DNA of 64,000 bases from positions 92,001-156,000 of the forward strand of contig VKHL01000018.1 in NCBI GenBank assembly GCA_015146655.1, written 5' to 3'. The position numbers and the translations under genes were made by a program. Under the pieces are notes generated by a model. The model was not told the DNA's origin. It saw only the letters and a list, made by a program, of their open reading frames with translations, and searched no databases. Source of the stretch: Ochromonas danica (taxonomy: Eukaryota > Sar > Chrysophyceae > Chromulinales > Chromulinaceae). Numbering within the stretch: the stretch's first letter is position 1; each line of letters begins with the position of its first letter. Positions 19,362 to 31,405 of this stretch are shown here, in pieces.

Positions 19362-20627
19362 ATGACAGAGCAAGGGACTATCGCCACAACTAGAACTGGA
19401 ACTAGCAGACCGCTCTTCTCTCTTTGGCCCGCAAAGTGCTTCTTCTCCTTCCTTGCCCATTGCTCCAAACACAATAAGATGATTGATGCCTTGATTCAAC
19501 ATTGGACACGCGCACTCCTTCCCCCTCCCCCTCCTGCTCCAGCTACTTCCTCCCCTGAGTCATCTAAACCACTCACCAATGCTATTCTTGATGCATGCTA
19601 TGCCACGCTGGCAGAGAGCACTGACCCTTTGAAAGGGAAGTGTCGATCTCTGCAGGCTGCGCTCGTCGCTCTGAAAGTGACGCAAACCCTTGTAGATCAC
19701 GACCCTTCCCTGCGAATAGCCGCCTCAGATTCCTTTGCCTCTCTTGTAAAGATGATGGATGCCGTGGAAGACTTGCAGATGCAGTCCAGCAGCTTCTCAG
19801 GCAAGCATGTGGTGGTGCTGGAGGGACTGACGGCCATCGGCAAGACCACTCTGGCCCAGCAACTCACTCAGAAGAGCTCCACTCTGTGCTATCTCTCGCC
19901 TAAGAATACTGAGATCTATGAAGTCATGAATCGTATTCTGGTAGCGGAGGTGGGAGGAGAAGGGGGAGGGTCATCGGTGACGGACAGACTGCCCTTCCTG
20001 CCCGCTCTCTTCCATCAACTACTCAACTACTTCCTTGCCGCTGCGATCGTACAGTCACCCTGTATGGACTTCATTGTGGAAGAGTACCACCATGCCTATA
20101 TGGTGGAGATGCTGAGCGATCGCCTGGCTGTGGAGGAGGTTAGCAAAGCGGAGCACGGACGACTCTACGCCTGGCCAGCAGACCTGCCCATGCCAGAGCT
20201 CGTGCTCTACCTCACCGCCTCTCCTCAACATCGCCTGGAGCGTCTGCAGAGAGTTTCTTCCACTACCACTGAGCTGCCTTCTTCGCAGGTGGCGGAGGCT
20301 CTGTATTCCATGATCCGAGGGCCTGGCACAGTGGGCATCGAAGCTGATGGATCGCCTGAAGAGATTTGCTCCACCACGTTGCAAGCTCTGGATTACTTTG
20401 GGGTGTATTCTATCTCTCGATCAATAGTCCCCCCTCAGCCCCCAGTAACAGCAGCCCCTACAACCACTACTGCGGAGGTTGTGGCAGACAACAACAGCTT
20501 CTTTCAGGATGAAAATGTTGACTTCAATAGCCAATGGGCCTGGGAGGAACCCGTCCTCTCTAAGGAGGTCATCCGCAATCGTCGCACCTCCATCGGAGTT
20601 TACGGTCTCTACTCGAAGCTCTGTTAG
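19362..20627 (+). CDS. CMPK2: CMPK2 / thymidylate kinase-like nucleoside monophosphate kinase
   Basis: One exon encodes 421 residues. The thymidylate-kinase-like domain starts near residue 147 with HVVVLEGLTAIGKTTLAQQL, a proper P-loop. The segment YAWPADLPMPELVLYLTASP followed by QHRLERLQRV matches mitochondrial UMP-CMP kinase 2 (CMPK2), which phosphorylates dUMP, dCMP, CMP and UMP with ATP. The family DR(Y/W) motif, expected after the long helix, reads EEYHHAYM here, so the key Asp-Arg pair is absent and activity is uncertain. An N-terminal helical extension of about 140 residues and a C-terminal tail of about 75 flank the domain. The first 45 residues could serve in targeting; a second ATG at residue 40 is the alternative start. 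Confidence 0.7.
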   Translation: MTEQGTIATTRTGTSRPLFSLWPAKCFFSFLAHCSKHNKMIDALIQHWTRALLPPPPPAPATSSPESSKPLTNAILDACYATLAESTDPLKGKCRSLQAALVALKVTQTLVDHDPSLRIAASDSFASLVKMMDAVEDLQMQSSSFSGKHVVVLEGLTAIGKTTLAQQLTQKSSTLCYLSPKNTEIYEVMNRILVAEVGGEGGGSSVTDRLPFLPALFHQLLNYFLAAAIVQSPCMDFIVEEYHHAYMVEMLSDRLAVEEVSKAEHGRLYAWPADLPMPELVLYLTASPQHRLERLQRVSSTTTELPSSQVAEALYSMIRGPGTVGIEADGSPEEICSTTLQALDYFGVYSISRSIVPPQPPVTAAPTTTTAEVVADNNSFFQDENVDFNSQWAWEEPVLSKEVIRNRRTSIGVYGLYSKLC

Positions 20628-20781
20628 TTAATTTATCATCATCGCAATCATCATCCACAGCCTTCTCCTCCTCCTCTGGAGCATCATCATTAGCATCATT
20701 ATATCATCATTATCAACAACGAGGTGATACTATGACAGCTTTGTACAATTAATATTACATTTACTGACCGCTCTTGGCCCA

Positions 20782-21808
20782 TTAGTTGGCCTTTTTGTTC
20801 ACCGTTACTGACCCACTGTAAGACTGGTGATGTAGCAAAGGATTCTCAGAATCCCCCTGCAATACGTGATGTGATCGAGTGCCTTGAGAGTCGAAAGAGA
20901 TGACTTCCGTGTCTTCTCCGTCGTCGTCGACCTGGTCGGATTCCACGAGAGGTCTGAACTCGCGACCCGTCCCAGTCTCTCCTCTGCTGTAGCGACGTGT
21001 TGGGGCATTAGCTCCACCAGGCGCATTGGTATTGGCATGGGCATTGCCTCCCGCGGCACCACCAGAAGAAAAGCGCTGCGCCATAAGCGACAAGCTGCGT
21101 TTGGTGGCGCTACCCATTGAAGACAGGGCCTTCATGATGCCCAAATCAGCCGAGTTCCCGTTAGCATTTGCATTATTGCTGTTAGCTTGGGCAGCAGCAG
21201 CAGCAGCAGCTCCTCCGCCGCCGCCCTCAGCAGCAGAGCGAGACACAGAGCGACGATTCATAGATGCGAAATCGAAGTCATCGCCCAACATGGCACGAGC
21301 TTCACGTTGGAAGAGTTCGTTCTGAAGCATGAGGGCAAGCTCTTCATCGGCAATAATAGTAGTTGACTGCCAGCCAGGAGGACGCAGGAAGTCGTCGGGC
21401 AAGTCGCATTGGACGCCTCTGCGGCGCTTGGCAGAGCTGGGAGCCGCAAAGGGCTGTGTTGACAGAGGCTGTGGTGCTGGCCTAGTCTTGGGTGGTCTGT
21501 GGAGCAACACAAGACAGAGCAGTGAGCGGTTGCCTGCTAGAACAGCTTCAATTCACTTACGATTGAGGTTGAGGAGAGGGCCGAGGGGGAGAAGGCGCAG
21601 CTCCCCCTGCTGGAGAGGAAGCAGGAGGGGAAGCAGGAGGGTCATTTGGAGAGGAGACGTTGGGGTCACCGCTCATCGACAGAATTGTTTCGATCGTACG
21701 TTCAACATGGTAGTTGTTAGCGACAAGTAAAGTCGACAAGGTATCTTCATCCCACTCTGGGAACATATTCTTGAGGGTGGCAATGGCATTGTCAAAGGAG
21801 ATGCTCAT
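20782..21808 (-). CDS. CUE-domain protein A (CUEDC1-like)
   Basis: Two exons (21561-21808 and 20782-21496) give 320 residues. The CUE domain, a three-helix ubiquitin-binding fold, spans about residues 3-47 (FDNAIATLKNMFPEWDEDTL), with the family MFP motif. A second conserved block, DLPDDFLRPPGW followed by DEELALMLQNELF, is typical of CUEDC1-like proteins. The rest is low-complexity Ala, Gly and Asn, with an Ala run and an acidic stretch near the C terminus. It is followed upstream by a paralogue in the same orientation (22144-23013). The first 152 coding bases are almost identical in the two genes (see findings). An ACGCGT element lies about 110 bp upstream of the start. Confidence 0.85.
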
Positions 21809-22143
21809 GTCCGAATTATTCCCAGTTTACAATTATTCTGATCGGCTGCAAAGTGTTGAGAGCTAAAAGGTCAAGCCTCGGCGGAATTTCATCGACAATG
21901 TTCCTGCACTTCAAACAACGCGTTTACACCGAGATCGAAGATTCGGGTTTTCGTTGGTGTCTCCAACTTGTTCTTCATCAGTTTCATTGTGACAGTGTTT
22001 TGTTAATAGCTGCGAGCTATGTTTGAAAAACTATATTGCAGTCTAACAGTCATGAACAAATGAAACATGCTCAACGGCTTGAATACAGTATTCTTGGATG
22101 ATATCTGAAAGTTACAATCATCCCGATTCTAGTAGCAATTCTC
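21809..22143. other. spacer between the two CUE genes
   Basis: This 335-bp stretch holds the promoter of CUE gene A and the 3' end of CUE gene B. The only recognisable element is acaacgcgtttac, with ACGCGT at 21918-21923. No other gene is seen. Confidence 0.5.
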
Positions 22144-23013
22144 TCAAATTCGCTTCTTCTCATCACCGTGGATTGCTCTGGCGTGCAGCAGGCGAGAGTT
22201 TTGTTGATAGAACATGGGGTTTTCGTGAAATTTGAGTTCTTCACTCTCATTTTCTTTCGTCCAGTTACTGTTGTCCATCAAGGGATGATATGAGCGGTTA
22301 CTGTGATTGCCAGCGCCATCCAGGTCGACCACCTCGTAGCCCTCTTCCCTCTAATACGAACACGAAATTGGCAATTAGTAACCAACGGAGCCAAAATTCA
22401 GTTGGATCGATGCATGAGTTCTACGTACATTACTTTCCTCTAGCAAAGGATGGAACTCTGATAAGGCGTTGGACTCTGGGGTAGCTGTAATCTTGTTGCT
22501 GGTGTATGTTCTGTTGTTTTGCCCTTTGTTAGGAATATTCTGAGAAAGATAGGACCACCCGCGCTTTGTAGCATCACTCAGGGAAGATAACGTTCTCTTA
22601 ATACCCATATCAGGTATTTCATTTGCACCAGTCAGAGGTAGAGGTTTCTGGTGTTGGTATGCTGTGGGGTTCGTGTTGGCTTCTGTAAGATAACCGTGAT
22701 TCTGTAGCATAAGAGCAATCTCTTCGTCGACTATAATCACCGCCTGTCGCCATCCAGGAGGACGAAGGAAGTCGCTCGGTAGTTTGCACTGATTCCCACG
22801 ATATCCGGAAACTAACGCAGGAGCTGATGAAGAAGCAGAAGCAGCAGGAGGGTCAGAGGAGACGTTGGGGTCACCGCTCATCGACAGAATTGTTTCGATC
22901 GTACGTTCAACATGGTAATTGTTAGCGACAAGTAAAGTCGACAAGGTATCTTCATCCCACTTTGGGAACACATTCTTGAGAGTGGCAATGGCATTGTCAA
23001 AGGAGATAGTCAT
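22144..23013 (-). CDS. CUE-domain protein B, tandem paralogue
   Basis: Two exons (22429-23013 and 22144-22350) give 263 residues, from the ATG at 23013; an in-frame GTG lies further upstream. The CUE domain differs from protein A at two residues in this part (MFPEWD becomes VFPKWD). The second block is also conserved, KLPSDFLRPPGW followed by DEEIALMLQNHGY. The rest of the protein has diverged strongly and lacks the Ala/Gly-rich stretches. The last exon replaces the acidic tail of A by a different 69-residue end. Ubiquitin binding is inferred from the CUE fold. It is divergent with CDC20. Confidence 0.82.
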
Positions 23014-23215
23014 TGCTATTGAGTGTGAAGGAAGACTGACCACTGATGCCTAAGAGGGACTGAGTCAAACAAAGTCAAACTGAATGCTGGACCGAGGATT
23101 GTGAAAAGTCAACTCTCTTCAATGTGTGGCACAGAAACGCACTTTTTCACTAGCCGTTTCAACGCTAACGCCTGCCTCCCTTGAACCTCTTGGGCTTGTA
23201 TGGTATAGTATTGGT

Positions 23216-24640
23216 ATGGCGAATCGAAGTATAGTATCAGATATCACAGAATTTGAAGGCCTGATGGCCTTGGATGATCCTATCAAGACATCCACTGCTA
23301 CACGATGGGAACGCAGAGCTGAACGAGCAGTACCAACTGATCGCTACATTCCTATTCGCTCTGGTGTGGAAGAGCACAGCCACGGCAACGAGAACTTCGA
23401 GAAGAATCTCTCTGAGACTTCTTCTTCTTCTGACCACTCCAAGCTATTGTCTAGCAATCTGGACCGAGGCGAAGGGTCAGGCACACACACGCGAGTGTTA
23501 GCCTTCCAGAAGAAAGCCCCCGCCCCCACGGAGGGCTACCAGAGCTCCTTGAGAGTGCTCTACTCCGCCTCGGGACATGGCAAGAAGGAAGTGGTCAAGC
23601 CTACTCGACAGATCGCCTCCACTCCCTACCGCGTGTTGGACGCCCCGGACATGCTCGACGACTATTACCTGAACCTGTTGTCCTGGTCGTGTAACAACAT
23701 CCTCGCTGTGGCTCTCTCACAGACGGTCTACCTCTGGAATGCTACCAGTGGAGAGATCACTGAGTTGATGAATGTCAGTAGTGACGAGACGAACTACATC
23801 TCCTCTGTCTCTTGGATCCAACAAGGTGGCAATCATTTAGCCATTGGCACTGCACACAACACTGTGCAGCTGTGGGATGTCTCAGCGGGTAGACAACTGC
23901 GTAACCTCTCAGGTCATGCTGCTCGCGTTGGTGCACTTGCTTGGAATAACCATGTCTTGAGTAGCGGGTCGAAAGACAATTCCGTTCTCCACCACGATGT
24001 ACGCATCCAACAGCATGTCATTGGCAAGATGGCCGCTCACAGTCAGGAAGTGTGTGGCCTTGCTTGGTCCCCTGATGGAAGCTTGCTAGCATCAGGTGCT
24101 AATGACAACGCCTTGGCTATCTCTGACCTCTCCTCTCTCAGTATGAATAGCAGCAACACTTCCCCTCGACATGTGCTGACGGATCATCAGGCGGCAGTCA
24201 AGGCCTTGGCTTGGTCTCCACATGAACGCAACCTGTTAGCCTCTGGTGGTGGTACTGCTGATCGTTGTATCAAGTTCTGGAATGCTTCATCAGGAGCCTT
24301 ACTGAACTCTATTGATACTGGTAGTCAAGTGTGTGCATTGCAATGGTCACCATTCGAGAAGGAATTGCTAAGCAGTCATGGATACGCTGAAAACCAACTC
24401 TGTCTCTGGAAGTATCCCTCTATGTTACGAGTTAAAGAGTTGAAAGCTCACACTTCCCGTGTGTTACACATGGCAGTGTCACCTGATGGCAGTGCGGTAG
24501 TGTCGGGAGCAGCAGACGAGACGTTGCGCTTCTGGAACATCTTCGCCTCAGAGTCACGCAAACGTGGTGACTCGTCCTCGTCGTTGATGGTTGCTAATGG
24601 AGGAGGTCTGAAAGCGGGCAATGCTATGCGCATCCGTTGA
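23216..24640 (+). CDS. CDC20: CDC20, APC/C activator (WD40)
   Basis: One exon encodes 474 residues from ATG 23216; upstream in-frame sequence has only a GTG. CDC20 activates the anaphase-promoting complex in mitosis. The C-box is TDRYIPIRSG (about residue 42-51), and RVLAFQKKAPAPTEGYQSS and TPYRVLDAPDMLDDYYLNLL follow as in CDC20 rather than CDH1. Seven WD repeats follow, for example YISSVSWIQQGGNHLAIGTA and SQEVCGLAWSPDGSLLASG. The protein ends in Ile-Arg, the tail that docks on the APC/C. No canonical KEN box is visible. Confidence 0.95.
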   Translation: MANRSIVSDITEFEGLMALDDPIKTSTATRWERRAERAVPTDRYIPIRSGVEEHSHGNENFEKNLSETSSSSDHSKLLSSNLDRGEGSGTHTRVLAFQKKAPAPTEGYQSSLRVLYSASGHGKKEVVKPTRQIASTPYRVLDAPDMLDDYYLNLLSWSCNNILAVALSQTVYLWNATSGEITELMNVSSDETNYISSVSWIQQGGNHLAIGTAHNTVQLWDVSAGRQLRNLSGHAARVGALAWNNHVLSSGSKDNSVLHHDVRIQQHVIGKMAAHSQEVCGLAWSPDGSLLASGANDNALAISDLSSLSMNSSNTSPRHVLTDHQAAVKALAWSPHERNLLASGGGTADRCIKFWNASSGALLNSIDTGSQVCALQWSPFEKELLSSHGYAENQLCLWKYPSMLRVKELKAHTSRVLHMAVSPDGSAVVSGAADETLRFWNIFASESRKRGDSSSSLMVANGGGLKAGNAMRIR

Positions 24641-25097
24641 AGAAGAGCAGGTGACGGTTAGGTCTGTTAGGTCTGTTGTTTCCAACTTGAATAGTGTAGA
24701 GGGTGCAGAGGGTACAGTAGGTAGTAGTCTCGTAGACTAGACTATAGTCTATCAAGTCTATCAAGTCTATCAAGTCTATCAAGTCTAGATAGTTTAATAA
24801 CCAATGAGTTGAGTTGATGATAGAAGATGAAGAAGATGATGGGTGTTAGTGTCATGAAATGTAATTAGTCTAACTATGTATGAAAGAGAAAGAGAAAGCT
24901 GCTGGAAATAATTAACAATTAATAATATTAATATTAATCATGTCCAATGATTGGCGTCTCCCATCAAGCATAATCTACTACAGCATAACCTACAATCACA
25001 TCTCATCATTATCATAATCATCTCATCATTATGATCATCTGGACTAACTGATTTGCCTCTTCTATCACTACAGTACTGTATATGATATGTCTAGATC
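24641..25097. other. convergent spacer with short repeats
   Basis: This 457-bp spacer lies between the ends of CDC20 and coronin. It contains a 9-bp repeat (about 24746-24788, unit agtctatca, four to five copies) and an AT-rich palindromic stretch near 24910-24940. No gene or RNA is recognised. Confidence 0.6.
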
Positions 25098-27974
25098 TCA
25101 ATCATCCCATCCACCATCTGAATCATCATCCTCCTCTTGTTGCAAAGCTGTCTTCTTCGCTAACTCTCCACCAAACTTGTTCGCTCCAGACAGGTTAGCA
25201 TGGTATTGCACATTCTGCACAGCTAGCTTCTGCAGCTTCGCGAAGGCATCCTCACGTTGTTTCTCTTCCTCCTGAGCTATACGAATACTAGCACGATAAG
25301 CTTGCACTTTACTATTCACTTCTGAACGTAAAGGCTCAGCTGGTTTCTCAGATGCTTTGATCATATCCTCTGGTTGAATGGATTCAAACTGTGGTTGGAA
25401 GAAGGAAGGTGGTACTTCAACATTCATCCAATCATCTACAGACACTTGACTAAGCAAGCTACGAACAGGGCGATAGATATCATCTTGGAAATAAGGTTTC
25501 AAATGCTCAGCTCGAGGGACTTTGAATGAGATCGTGCTCACACTGTCTTTAGTGAGTTTCAGCAATCGTGCTACTTCCACAGAACGAACATCACAACATC
25601 GTTTAGGAAGCATAGCCACTCCAGCAATGGGTTCCATACCATTCTGAAAGTCAACACATCTATCCATCATATAGTCTCCTTCTACACCAAGAGAGGAGAT
25701 CTCAAAGGCACGTAAGATGGTGTCCCCCTTGCCAGCTAGGAAGACGACATTCAATCCTTCATCATAGAGAGGGAAGAGTTGTCCAGAGGCATTATCAATA
25801 CTTCTAGTAATGACAGGAGCAGATGGATTGCGTACATCCCAAAGACAGATTTGTCTATTTCCACCTGAACCAGATGACACGGTGACTAAAGGATCTTCAT
25901 TAGAAGAGCGACCACACCAGACAACACGCAGATTACGACCCATCTTGCTCACATCAACAACTGATTGCACTGACTTGGTCACACGAGCATCAAGTACTTG
26001 TACGGTACGACCTTTGGTAGCGGCCGCGACAAGCAGACCATCATAACTGAAAGAGAAGTTAGCAATAGCCTCACTCTCTGGACGGAGGCGAATGGATGAG
26101 ACCTCAGCACCATGTGTAACATCATGAAAGCGTAATGCTAAGTCTTGTCCAGAGGAGACTAACAGCTGGGACACTGTGGGATGGAAGGCTAACACACGCA
26201 CTGAAGACTGTGCAGACAAGGAAGCTAACGGATCCGCTCTGTCCACAGCCTCACGACTGAGAGAACCATCTTGGAAGAGTGTATCAACATCCCATAGATG
26301 AATAGCAGAGTCAATAGATCCAGTGGCTAAAAGGTTTGATTGGAAAGGAGAGAAGGTCAAGTCTTGTACAGCACTCTTATGACGATTCAAAGTGACACAG
26401 TCATGAGCTATACGACCATAGCTGTCTAGACGAGAGATATAGACAGGTCCTCCTCCACCACCACTACGATAGGGTACCGCCCAATACTGCTCAGAGCAAG
26501 CTATCAAGGGACTGTCCAAGGAAGACAAGTCGGGTGTGAGGTTGAAGGCTGTCAACTCCTTCTTGTTCTCCGTGCCATACATGTGACGGTACTTGAAGAT
26601 CGTAGAGCCAATAGACAGGCGTTTACTACTTCTACTCTCATCAAATGGAAGCGGTGAGACGCTGCGGGAGCCTCCTACATCACTATTACTCTTATCGTCG
26701 TTGCTTTTGTCTCCTGGCTGAGGCAAGGCTGCTGCAGCTGATGGTGGAGGAGGAGGAGGTGGCAGAGAAAGAGGAATACGAAGTGGTGAAGAGTTCTCTC
26801 CTGATAGCCAAGTTGAAGCAGAGAGAGCAGGTCCCGACTCATAGAAGGAGGTCGAGCTGTCTCTCTCAAATTCTTGATCGCGAATGGCGATGGTTTGCAC
26901 CTGTCCCTCTGTCAACTTCAGCACATGAGCACATTCGTCTGCTCCTAGAGGAGAGGATGGGCTTTGCTTTGGTAAGAGAGCTAAAGACCAAGTTTTGTCT
27001 CGCAATTGACTATCCATTGCCACATTGTGACTGCTTTGGAATGACATTTCTCCATTACGAAATGAATAGCTTTTCACATAGACATCCCCTCGTCCACCTA
27101 GTAAGAGATGGTTTCTATCCATATCGAAAATGGATAGTAAGGGTCCTTGTTGTTGGTTGGCTTGTTGGTCTGGTTGTAGAGGATCGACAGCTTGGACAGC
27201 AACAGGTCCAGCAGAGAGTTGGCGATGATCCCATAAGAAGAACTCTCTCTCCCATTGCTTGTTATGACCCAAAGAGAGCAAGTAAGGAGAGTCTCCTAGA
27301 CACTGTAAAGAAGCATAACGCAGACCTTCATGAGCCACGGCATTGCCAGCCAAGGCGGCAGTCCGTCCATCGAAGAAGCGCAGCTGACGATCCTTACCAA
27401 TTGTCAGTAGCAAGTCTCCAGCAAATGACCAGGAGAAGGATTGAATATCTCCGTTGAATTGGTCTGAGCCAATGAGCAAGGTCTCTTTGCTAGCAGTGAG
27501 GTCCAGCACAGCTAGCTCTCGACTGCCACGCACTGCGAGGATGTTGTCAGCGCTGCTGTGAGGCTGCACCCCATAGAGAGGTGCTTTAGAAGAGGTACCG
27601 AGTGTGGTCTTAGGAGAGGATAGGTCGATTACCAGTCCCTCAGAAGGAACATCCCAGACCTTCAGCGCCGCCTTGTCAGTGGAGCAGGTGAAGAACAACT
27701 GCGTATTGAAAGGATGGAAGGCAAAATCTTCCACTAACTGACTATGAGCACGTATGACAGGTTGTTGGTAGGCAGGAGAGGAGATAGGGATATGATTCTT
27801 GCCGTAGGAAGACAGTGGCAGGAGACCCACAGAGCCGCCACTGCCTGCCGCGTCAAGATAGGCAAAGAACTTGCTGTTCGCAGCCAAGTGAACTCCTCCT
27901 GTAGAAGCAGTTGGGGAGTAAGTCTTTAAATTCTCATATAAGGACTCTGGATTAGACAGAAGTGTGACTTCCAT
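25098..27974 (-). CDS. CORO7: tandem coronin (coronin 7 / POD-1 type)
   Basis: One exon encodes 958 residues with two coronin-type WD40 propellers (about 1-390 and 470-860) separated by a Ser/Pro-rich linker with a run of Pro. The first contains AHSQLVEDFAFHPFNTQLFF, the second HKSAVQDLTFSPFQSNLLAT and RVLAFHPTVSQLLVSSGQD. The protein ends in a short acidic tail with a Trp (DDDSDGGWDD), as in coronin 7, where it contacts Arp2/3 or actin. Coronin 7 acts in Golgi morphology and trafficking. The predicted coiled coil before the tail (IRIAQEEEKQREDAFAKLQK) is shorter than in single coronins. No introns are needed. Confidence 0.92.
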   Translation of the reverse strand: MEVTLLSNPESLYENLKTYSPTASTGGVHLAANSKFFAYLDAAGSGGSVGLLPLSSYGKNHIPISSPAYQQPVIRAHSQLVEDFAFHPFNTQLFFTCSTDKAALKVWDVPSEGLVIDLSSPKTTLGTSSKAPLYGVQPHSSADNILAVRGSRELAVLDLTASKETLLIGSDQFNGDIQSFSWSFAGDLLLTIGKDRQLRFFDGRTAALAGNAVAHEGLRYASLQCLGDSPYLLSLGHNKQWEREFFLWDHRQLSAGPVAVQAVDPLQPDQQANQQQGPLLSIFDMDRNHLLLGGRGDVYVKSYSFRNGEMSFQSSHNVAMDSQLRDKTWSLALLPKQSPSSPLGADECAHVLKLTEGQVQTIAIRDQEFERDSSTSFYESGPALSASTWLSGENSSPLRIPLSLPPPPPPPSAAAALPQPGDKSNDDKSNSDVGGSRSVSPLPFDESRSSKRLSIGSTIFKYRHMYGTENKKELTAFNLTPDLSSLDSPLIACSEQYWAVPYRSGGGGGPVYISRLDSYGRIAHDCVTLNRHKSAVQDLTFSPFQSNLLATGSIDSAIHLWDVDTLFQDGSLSREAVDRADPLASLSAQSSVRVLAFHPTVSQLLVSSGQDLALRFHDVTHGAEVSSIRLRPESEAIANFSFSYDGLLVAAATKGRTVQVLDARVTKSVQSVVDVSKMGRNLRVVWCGRSSNEDPLVTVSSGSGGNRQICLWDVRNPSAPVITRSIDNASGQLFPLYDEGLNVVFLAGKGDTILRAFEISSLGVEGDYMMDRCVDFQNGMEPIAGVAMLPKRCCDVRSVEVARLLKLTKDSVSTISFKVPRAEHLKPYFQDDIYRPVRSLLSQVSVDDWMNVEVPPSFFQPQFESIQPEDMIKASEKPAEPLRSEVNSKVQAYRASIRIAQEEEKQREDAFAKLQKLAVQNVQYHANLSGANKFGGELAKKTALQQEEDDDSDGGWDD

Positions 27975-28304
27975 GTTTTCGCGTCTTTACGGGACAATTT
28001 GCCAAAACAAAAGATCGCCACAACGTCGTGAGTGGCCCACATTCCATGGAATGATGATGGATTCCACGCTTAAATTCGACAAATATAGTACTGTAAATTT
28101 AGCTAGCCTTGCTGTTTAAAGTTAAAATATGAAACAATTAATCACGGCTACATTTCTTGCTAACACACACTTGTGAGAAATGTAGTCTATCGAAAAATGT
28201 CAAAGAGGGGAGAGAGAGGATGAGTCGCGGATCTACGTCAATGCTACTTCTTCACTTGCCTTCTGCTATACGCTATCTAGAGTGAACAATCAAATCCACC
28301 CTAT
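27975..28304. other. spacer upstream of coronin
   Basis: About 330 bp with no gene. It contains an E2F-like tttcgcgtc just upstream of the coronin start, and is AT-rich towards the reductoisomerase stop. Confidence 0.4.
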
Positions 28305-30518
<2,214 letters not shown>

Positions 30519-31128
30519 TTAAGGATGCAAATAGCTTGTCAACCATTCCTCAGCCTCACATATCTTGTTGTTGAGCCAGTTGTTCAGAAGCCAGAAACTC
30601 TCGGTCAGCATCAACTCTGTTGTTATGCAGCACTTGAGAAGGTTGGCTACCATGACTGAGTCCAGCTTCAGGTTGGTGAGAGTAGGAGTGGGCAAGTATC
30701 TGTTGAAGCCGGCTCTCAGCCGTTTCACTTTGTCCACTCACCAACGAATGGTGCTCACATCTTATTGCCAACAACCGTGAAATCGACATTTCTTTCACAC
30801 TTTTGTTTGCTTGTATTGAACGCACCTTTCAAGCCTTCAATAGTATCTTGTTGATCATCCAACCACATTGATCTATCATCATCTTCAGTTTAGAAGATGG
30901 GATTACAGATTCGGGTCCTGTTTCCCCTGACAAAACGATATTTGTCGAAATAGAGGGAGAGGAGCCATAGGTTGTGGTTTGTTAGAAGAACTTTGCATCG
31001 TCTACCCTGGAAGACCCAGGTGCACAGCGCAGAAGACTCTGACCTCACCGCCTCGATCGTGTGCTAGACCACGGACCAGTAGTCCGGGATGAACGAGTTC
31101 GAGTTCGAGTTCCAGTTTTGGAGTGCAT
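30519..31128 (-). CDS. doubtful small multi-exon gene
   Basis: A possible gene reads on the minus strand from ATG 31128 (MHSKTGTRTRTRSS) with a donor after 31049. A later stretch gives SMWLDDQQDTIEGLK and ends in a phase-1 donor at 30826. A 34-nt candidate intron and an exon 30742-30791 follow, then a last exon ending at 30556 (frame of ILAHSYSHQP) or at 30519 (frame with LLNNWLNNKICEAEEWLT). The second alternative has host-like codons and an AATAAA just after its stop. The path between the first and second candidate exons is not resolved. No family is recognised. The spacing to EFR3 fits a divergent gene pair. Confidence 0.25.
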
Positions 31129-31173
31129 CGCAGTTGGAGTTGGATAGTTTGGAAGGAAAAGGATGAAACGAAA

Positions 31174-31199
31174 ACGCGTTACAGCGTGGCAAAACGCGT
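31174..31199. promoter_or_regulatory. two ACGCGT elements
   Basis: Two aaaacgcgtt copies (cores at 31174-31179 and 31194-31199) lie 20 bp apart, about 210 bp upstream of the EFR3 start. They match the element found in other promoters of the window. Confidence 0.4.
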
Positions 31200-31405
31200 T
31201 TTTAGTGACTGTCTCGTCAACATTCCAAACCGTCTTTTTGTGCTTTTCTTCAATCTTTACAACTTGGAGAACTGAAAGATCTTGTCGCCCAGTCAGCGAA
31301 TTCCATCCCTTGAGCACTGAGAGGTTATCCAATCTGCCACATCTTATCCTCAGGAGAGATATCTGATAGGAATCACTACAGGGTGAAGAGCTGATAGGAA
31401 TAGGA

